A stretch of 64,000 nt of DNA. It comes from 20CM-2-55-15 sp964633285 (GTDB lineage Bacteria; Acidobacteriota; Terriglobia; 20CM-2-55-15). Positions 58,938-64,000 of the stretch are shown here, one piece after another. The position numbers were made by a program, and so were the translations under genes. Below the pieces are notes generated by a model. The model saw nothing but the letters and a program-made list of their open reading frames with translations. It did not search any database and had not been told where the DNA came from. The stretch's first letter is position 1, and each line of letters begins with the position of its first letter. The stretch is from NCBI GenBank assembly GCA_964633285.1, contig CAZWGA010000022.1:1-64000 (forward strand), in the 5' to 3' direction.

Positions 58938-61163
58938 TCAAAGACGTAAATCAATCGGACGCCCGTCGAAAGTAAAAGGCCGGGTTGATGTCTGTCCGGC
59001 GATACGCACTTCCATGGAGCGCCGTGCAGCAGGAAGCATTCTCGAACCGGGCGCGAACCGGATCGAGAGACGCCGTTCGGAATCGCGCCACGTCATTGCG
59101 ATTCGCGTGGACGCGCCATTCCGATAGTCGAATGTCTTGCCGTCATCTTCATAAAGCGTAAACGCTCCATCGGAGCCCGGATAGACGACCAGCGTTAACG
59201 GACCATCCACAACTTCGCCGGTGTACTGTTTCAACGGACTCCGTGGTTGAATCGAGCCCGCTCGCACATACAGCGGCATCGTTGCAAGATCGACCGGCCG
59301 TTCGATTTCGCGGCCGCCTTCCGCTCTTTGCTCGGTCCAGAAATCAAACCATGCGCCACGTGGTAAATACACGTTCCGCTTTGTAGCTGTTTTTTCCGTA
59401 ACGGGTGCTACGAGTATGTCACGTCCCCACAAATATTGGTCGCCGCGTGCCGCTGCGGCCGGATCGCCGGGATAGTGCAGCCACAACGCTCGTATCATCG
59501 GCATCCCTGTATCGTGGCACTCTCGCGCCAACGTGTACGTGTACGGCATCAACCGGTAACGAAGCTCAAGATACTTTTTGCAAATGGGCTCGACGTCGGG
59601 ATTATGCAACTCCCGAGGGTCGGTTGTGTAGTTTGCAGTTTCCTGCGGCCCCGGATTCCCGGTATTCCAGCCCCACGGTAATCGAAGATGCCAGTTGCGG
59701 CCGTGCGATCGGAACAACGGGCAGAACGTTCCAAACTGAAACCAGCGGACGTAGAGTTCGCCCGTTAATTCCGGTGTTGGAATGAATCCGCCGATATCCG
59801 TGCCCCAAAATGGAATTCCGGAGAGGCCGGTATTGATAGCGACCGGCACATGCGTGCGCAATGTTTCCCACGTCGATTGCACATCACCGGACCACAGAAA
59901 AGCCGCGTAACGCTGCATTCCCGCCGCTCCGTTTCGATGCAGCGCGAACGGACGCTCGTTCGGACGCCAAAGCTGCGATCCTTCCCAGTACATCCGATGC
60001 CGGTTGCGCCGCGAAGGTTCGTCAAAGCCGTCTCCCTGATCCGGCCACCATCCATCAATCCCGGCATCAAAGACAGCACGATGCTCGGGCCAGTAGCAGC
60101 TTGCCTGGAGCTCATTCGGAACCGCAGGGCCGCAAGCTCCATTTACCGTACCTGCGAGACGCCGGCCTTCCGCTTCGATGACAATGTGAAGGACAACTCG
60201 AAAATGCTCGTCGTGAAGCTGGCGGATGGTTGCCTTCGGATCCGGAAAATTGGTGGGGTGCCAGGTGAACTCTGTGTTTCTTGTGTTCCATCCCGATGGG
60301 GCGAATCCCGTGCCGAGATAAATCAGCGTGTCGCAGGGGAGTTTCTTTTCCCTGAATGTCTTTGCGATGCGCATGATTTCATCGGGTCCGCCGAGCGTCC
60401 GGTGGGATTGCATGTAACCGAATGTCCAGAGCGCCGGAAGTTCGGCGTAGCCGGTGATGCGCGCATATTCGGACATGATCGTGGCGGGATCGCTCGAGCT
60501 TACGATGAAGATATCGAGAGGCAGAAGTTTGGGCGTCGTGAACCGGCCCTCGCTTCCCGTAAAGTCGAACGTGCCGAGGGGTTGATGAATAAACATGGCC
60601 CATCCATCGGTGCCGACGAGCCACTGAATCGGAACGCGTCCGCCATGCGTGCGCAACTGGTAGCCGCCCTGCCCGCTGCGCATGGTGTCCATCGAGCCTT
60701 TGCGATCGAACTGCGGACCTCCTTCGCCGAGACCCAGCAGCGGACCTTTCGGCAGGAGGAATGACAGTTGCTCGCCTGTGCCATTGAAAGTGAGGCGCTG
60801 GATCGTTTGTCCCGAAGTTGTTTCGACGTGGACAGTGGGAGGATCGGCGGTGAAACGTACTACAAGATTGCCCGCTTTGATCGAGCCGAAGGAATCCGTT
60901 CGCCTGCGGCTTGCAACACGGCGCCACTTGTCTGCACCAACCAACGCGTCGCCGGCACCGAGGGATGCCGCTCCGCCCGCTGTGGGTAGAAAAGCAATTC
61001 GCACCGTCGAGGGACTGACCGAAGTCACTACGACTTCGACGGGTTGCCCGGCCACAACAATGTCGGAGTTCTGGCCTTGCAGCACCCCACGCGCGACGAG
61101 GGCGCCGGCGCCCGTCTTTCCGAGCCTTCGCAGAGCTTCGCGCCGCGTGACGACGCGCGTCAT
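58938..61163 (-). CDS. Glycoside hydrolase family 31, Tat-exported
   Basis: A 741-residue protein starting with a Tat signal (TRREALRRLGKTGAGALVA). The N-terminal beta domain (about 40-225) precedes a TIM barrel with the GH31 blocks ALWTFGYMQSH, nucleophile Asp375 in DGWWPDQGDG, and acid/base Asp427 in AFLWSGDVQSTW, then GIPFWGTDIGGF and FCPLFRSHGR. The GH31 fold includes alpha-glucosidases, alpha-xylosidases and sulphoquinovosidases; which one is not clear. Its start overlaps the DUF885 stop (ATGA) and the TonB receptor follows, suggesting a small glycan-uptake operon. Confidence 0.92.
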   Translation of the reverse strand: MTRVVTRREALRRLGKTGAGALVARGVLQGQNSDIVVAGQPVEVVVTSVSPSTVRIAFLPTAGGAASLGAGDALVGADKWRRVASRRRTDSFGSIKAGNLVVRFTADPPTVHVETTSGQTIQRLTFNGTGEQLSFLLPKGPLLGLGEGGPQFDRKGSMDTMRSGQGGYQLRTHGGRVPIQWLVGTDGWAMFIHQPLGTFDFTGSEGRFTTPKLLPLDIFIVSSSDPATIMSEYARITGYAELPALWTFGYMQSHRTLGGPDEIMRIAKTFREKKLPCDTLIYLGTGFAPSGWNTRNTEFTWHPTNFPDPKATIRQLHDEHFRVVLHIVIEAEGRRLAGTVNGACGPAVPNELQASCYWPEHRAVFDAGIDGWWPDQGDGFDEPSRRNRHRMYWEGSQLWRPNERPFALHRNGAAGMQRYAAFLWSGDVQSTWETLRTHVPVAINTGLSGIPFWGTDIGGFIPTPELTGELYVRWFQFGTFCPLFRSHGRNWHLRLPWGWNTGNPGPQETANYTTDPRELHNPDVEPICKKYLELRYRLMPYTYTLARECHDTGMPMIRALWLHYPGDPAAAARGDQYLWGRDILVAPVTEKTATKRNVYLPRGAWFDFWTEQRAEGGREIERPVDLATMPLYVRAGSIQPRSPLKQYTGEVVDGPLTLVVYPGSDGAFTLYEDDGKTFDYRNGASTRIAMTWRDSERRLSIRFAPGSRMLPAARRSMEVRIAGQTSTRPFTFDGRPIDLRL

Positions 61164-62878
61164 TTATAGAATCTCCAGTTGGATTTGAAATTCTTATCCA
61201 GCTTTTGCTGAGTCAGGCCGGCGCGCACCATTTCAATGGGAATTCGGTTTTCCTTGAGTACGGCATCGTGGAATGCCCGGTTGGTCATCTTGCCGGAGCC
61301 GACGAGTTCTTCATGAAGAGATCGAATCTGCAAACCGCCCAGCATGTATGCGGCCTGATAAAGAGGACTGTAGGTGCCATTAAAAGACCTGCGTACTTCC
61401 GCAGTGGCGTTGTCGAGTTCGTGCCCGACGCGCTTTACCAGAAAATCGATGCACTCCTCAGGCGTCATTTTTCCCAAATGAAAGTTCAATGAAAAGATGA
61501 TGCGCGCCGCGCGGTGCATCCGCCAGAACAACATTCCCACTCGGTCTTCGGGATTCCTGGCGAAATTGAGATCCCAGAACAGCATCTCCCAATAGAGCGA
61601 CCAGCCTTCCACCGAAAACGGCGTGTTGAAAATGCCGCGATGCGAGCGATACCTGGCGTTCATGAAACCTTGCAGTTCATGGCCGGGTATCAATTCGTGA
61701 AATACGGTTGCGCGGGCAAACGGGATGTTGTTGCCGCGCATGCTCATCATTTTCTGTTCGTGTCCCATCGTGACCGTTGGATACGAAACGCTGATGACTT
61801 CTCCGCCCGTAAAGAACGGATTTACAAGCTGCCGCTCGGGCGTCATCATTTGCATTCGCCACGTGTCCCGAGCCAGCGGAGGGATCGTAACGAGATCCCG
61901 TTTCTCCACAAAGTCGATCGCTTCCAGAGCGAGATCCCGGATGAGATCGGGTTGCTTGCCCGGATCGACATACATGTTCTTCACGCGCTCGACCGCTTTC
62001 AGCCAGTCGTCGCCGAATCCCATCTCGCGAGACGCCTTCTTCATTTCTTCTTCGCACCAGGCGTACTCCTTGTTGGCGAGCGCAATGAGTTCCTCGGGCG
62101 TGTAGGGAATCATTTCGTGCTCGAGTTCCGACATGAGACCTTCGCGACCGATCGGATCACCAACAATGTCGGATGAATCGCCGGGCTTCAGGCCGAGCAC
62201 TTTTTCACGCAGGAATGTGATGTAGGTTTGAAGCGCGCGGTCGGTGGATTTGTATGGAGCGTCCACCCACCACGTAAACAGAGGATCGTAACCGTTGTAG
62301 AACCCAAACCAGTTCTTCAACGAAGTCCGAAGTTCCTCGGCCGTTCTTGCCGCTCGATTCGCCAGCGGCTTTTTCACGTTGCGCGTGCCGTCGGCTTCAA
62401 TGGATTTTCGGGTCTGATCGATCTGTTTCTCGAGCCGTGTAAGAGTCGCAGCCGCTTTGGCGGAATCCATCGTTTCCATCCGGCGTCGGGATTCTTCCAG
62501 GTCGATGATCGTCTGGGCAAACGGAAGAAGCGCTTCCGTCTCTTTCAGTTTTTGTGCATCGGCGCCGAGTTGGCGCAACTGGTAATCGAGCTGATTCTTG
62601 AAAAGCAGATAGTCGATGCGGCCGTCCTGGCCCATCGCATCGAAGTTCATCTTTCCGATCGTTGAGAGCCACTCGGAATAAAACTGCTTCATTCGCGCAT
62701 TGTGCGCCGGCGAATAATCAATCGGCGAGGAGCGATTGAGGCTCGTGCGATCGGCAGTGTACCGTTCGATCGAAGCGCGCATCTCGCTTCGTGATGTATC
62801 CACGTCCTGCGCGAACAAAACGGCGGCGCAGCAGGCCGCCAGGAAGCAAACAATAGGACCTTGACGAAGTCGAAGCAC
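61160..62878 (-). CDS. DUF885-family secreted metallopeptidase-like protein
   Basis: A 572-residue protein with a signal peptide (residues 1-23). The family motif FHELIPGHELQGFM gives HExxxGH: His394, Glu395 and His400, Glu401, as in DUF885 proteins thought to be zinc peptidases. The N-terminal part is mostly helical (residues 30-330). The start is a GTG after GGGAGG. It lies 11 nt after proline dehydrogenase and overlaps GH31 by 4 nt. Peptide breakdown next to proline oxidation makes sense. Confidence 0.88.
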   Translation of the reverse strand: MLRLRQGPIVCFLAACCAAVLFAQDVDTSRSEMRASIERYTADRTSLNRSSPIDYSPAHNARMKQFYSEWLSTIGKMNFDAMGQDGRIDYLLFKNQLDYQLRQLGADAQKLKETEALLPFAQTIIDLEESRRRMETMDSAKAAATLTRLEKQIDQTRKSIEADGTRNVKKPLANRAARTAEELRTSLKNWFGFYNGYDPLFTWWVDAPYKSTDRALQTYITFLREKVLGLKPGDSSDIVGDPIGREGLMSELEHEMIPYTPEELIALANKEYAWCEEEMKKASREMGFGDDWLKAVERVKNMYVDPGKQPDLIRDLALEAIDFVEKRDLVTIPPLARDTWRMQMMTPERQLVNPFFTGGEVISVSYPTVTMGHEQKMMSMRGNNIPFARATVFHELIPGHELQGFMNARYRSHRGIFNTPFSVEGWSLYWEMLFWDLNFARNPEDRVGMLFWRMHRAARIIFSLNFHLGKMTPEECIDFLVKRVGHELDNATAEVRRSFNGTYSPLYQAAYMLGGLQIRSLHEELVGSGKMTNRAFHDAVLKENRIPIEMVRAGLTQQKLDKNFKSNWRFYK

Positions 62879-62889
62879 GAACGCCTCCC

Positions 62890-63819
62890 TTAAGACGAAA
62901 AAACGTTACGTAATACGAACAACAGATTGGCCGGCCGCTCAGCCAGACGACGCATATACCATGGAAACCATGCCGGACCATAGCTGATCAACACGCGGCC
63001 GCGGTGGCCGCTTCGGACCAGACTCTCCAGGGCTGTTGTCCGAATTCCATAGAGCATCTGAAATTCAAATTTATTCTTCGGAATCTTTTTTTCTGCGGCG
63101 ATTTGCTGAATGCGCTCGACCACGCGAGCATCGTGCGTTGCGATGGCAACCCGAGTTTTGTTTTGCGGTATGGAGTCGAGTAAAGCTGTGGACAGGATCA
63201 GAAAATTCTCATCGACATCTTTCTTCTTTGGAAACGCGACGCTCGCGGGTTCACGATATGCTCCCTTTACCAGGCGGATCGCGGGAGAAAGCGGCAGGAG
63301 CCTCTCGAGATCCTGTTGAGTCCTGAAAAGATAGGCTTGAAGGCAAACGCCGACATTCGCATATTCCGCTCGAAGCGTCCGATACAACTCGAGAGTGGAA
63401 TCGGTGTAGCTCGAATCTTCCATGTCGATCCAGACAAAGTTCCCCGCGGTTTGCGCCCGTTCGATGATTGCCCGGACGTTGTCCTCGCTGACCCTGGCTC
63501 CAATGTCATGCCCGAGTTGCGTCAGCTTTACGGAAATCTCACAGTTCAGTCCTGCGGTTTGAATCCGGGATATCGCCTCGAGGTAATGATTCGTGACCTC
63601 GCGTGCCTCGCCGGCGTCATGAACATTCTCACCGAGGTACGTGAGTACGACGCCAATGTCTGACGGCGCAAATGTCGAAGCCGCATTTAAAGCCGACGTG
63701 AGGTCTTCACCGGGCATGAATCGCGTTACGGCGCGGCGGGAAAACTGAAATCGGGGAACGCGCTCCCGAAGCCATTTGCTGCGGGAAGCTGCCAGAAGTA
63801 TCGAACGCATGAGGCCCAT
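62890..63819 (-). CDS. putA: Proline dehydrogenase
   Basis: A 309-residue single-domain PRODH with a (beta/alpha)8 barrel. It contains EISVKLTQLG, FVWIDMEDSSYTDSTLELY, VCLQAYLFRTQQDLERLL, IRLVKGAYREPASVAFPKK with the FAD/substrate Lys and Arg, and KFEFQMLYGIRTT. It oxidises proline to pyrroline-5-carboxylate and passes electrons to quinone. The P5C dehydrogenase is not fused and not in this window. The symbol is used in the sense of monofunctional PRODH. It heads the visible part of an operon with DUF885, GH31 and a TonB receptor. Confidence 0.92.
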   Translation of the reverse strand: MGLMRSILLAASRSKWLRERVPRFQFSRRAVTRFMPGEDLTSALNAASTFAPSDIGVVLTYLGENVHDAGEAREVTNHYLEAISRIQTAGLNCEISVKLTQLGHDIGARVSEDNVRAIIERAQTAGNFVWIDMEDSSYTDSTLELYRTLRAEYANVGVCLQAYLFRTQQDLERLLPLSPAIRLVKGAYREPASVAFPKKKDVDENFLILSTALLDSIPQNKTRVAIATHDARVVERIQQIAAEKKIPKNKFEFQMLYGIRTTALESLVRSGHRGRVLISYGPAWFPWYMRRLAERPANLLFVLRNVFSS

Positions 63820-63846
63820 GCGACATTACGATATACGCTTCGAGGT

Positions 63847-64000
63847 TCAGGGCTTCAAATAATTCTGAATCAGGAAGGCCCGCACGCGTTCGTACGACCG
63901 ATGAACGTTGTAGGGACTGTCGTCGCTTCGGATCCAGGTTTTCCGATACCAGTTTTCAAAAGGAGGCCGCTCGGCCCGCTGGATGTCGTCTTCCAGCGCT
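63847..64000 (-). CDS. C-terminal fragment of an unidentified protein
   Basis: An open frame enters from the right edge and ends at a TGA (63847-63849). It encodes the last ~50 residues: LEDDIQRAERPPFENWYR, then KTWIRSDDSPYNVHRSYERV, then RAFLIQNYLKP. It is rich in aromatic and Arg residues and clearly protein-like, but too short to name. It is 27 nt upstream of proline dehydrogenase in the same direction and may be the preceding operon gene. Confidence 0.6.
   Translation of the reverse strand, partial: ALEDDIQRAERPPFENWYRKTWIRSDDSPYNVHRSYERVRAFLIQNYLKP

Noticed and set aside
1..64000. tRNA, rRNA, CRISPR arrays, riboswitches, IS transposases
   Set aside because: Intergenic regions were read on both strands; none shows a cloverleaf, spaced direct repeats, a known aptamer core or transposase coding.

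Overview
The window looks like a chromosomal contig from an uncultured Acidobacteriota-type bacterium. This is inferred from gene content, with no marker-gene test: two Oar-like TonB-dependent receptors with carboxypeptidase-regulatory N-termini, a DUF6152 protein, DUF6644-type membrane proteins, a haem-less PQQ dehydrogenase, DUF885 and S9 peptidases, and GH127/GH31 enzymes. GC is moderate (by eye high fifties percent). One scaffold gap (100 Ns, 16651-16750) and two broken genes suggest a draft or metagenome assembly. I see no rRNA, tRNA, CRISPR array, transposase or prophage.

Layout. 1-16.4 kb: accessory genes, including an SGNH esterase, a HupE/gluconate-dehydrogenase-subunit-3/TPR operon, a membrane-anchored spermidine-synthase-like protein overlapping a DDAH-like amidinohydrolase, an internally repeated membrane protein, two related DUF6644 membrane proteins, a metallo-beta-lactamase-fold enzyme, a PQQ dehydrogenase and a luciferase-domain protein. 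16.4-20.1 kb: a dienelactone hydrolase broken by the gap and a 1-nt shift, an ORF6N protein and its partner overlapping comM, a Trp-rich small protein and a divergent Nudix protein. 20.2-34.2 kb: housekeeping genes. fabH diverges from a ferredoxin, then comes a compact 14-gene minus-strand run: flippase-like protein, nrdR, hsp20, lon, thiL, a zinc-ribbon protein, acyl-CoA dehydrogenase, meaB, methylmalonyl-CoA epimerase, mtnP, a CPBP protease, mgtC, dapF-like, ypdA. Many neighbours overlap by 4 nt. The middle of this run is the propionate/methylmalonyl-CoA branch.

34.3-39.0 kb: an ECF sigma factor, its zinc-binding anti-sigma factor and a string of membrane/envelope proteins (B-box, LiaF-like, DUF4097, zinc ribbon), followed by a deleted shikimate kinase gene. 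39-43.3 kb: ccdA, an amino-acid permease, nadB and a Phd/PIN toxin-antitoxin pair. 43.4-64 kb: a polymer and peptide utilisation region with two giant TonB receptors, an S9 peptidase, DUF5695 and GH127 proteins, and an operon of proline dehydrogenase, DUF885 peptidase, GH31 and TonB receptor.

The best leads are a DapF homologue with Ser at both catalytic Cys positions, the shikimate kinase remnant, a membrane protein built from repeated QPxxG units, the ECF envelope module, the spermidine-synthase-like/amidinohydrolase pair, and a family of inverted repeats containing GATGTCAAATG, one with 44-bp perfect arms. I found no system I can claim as certainly new.
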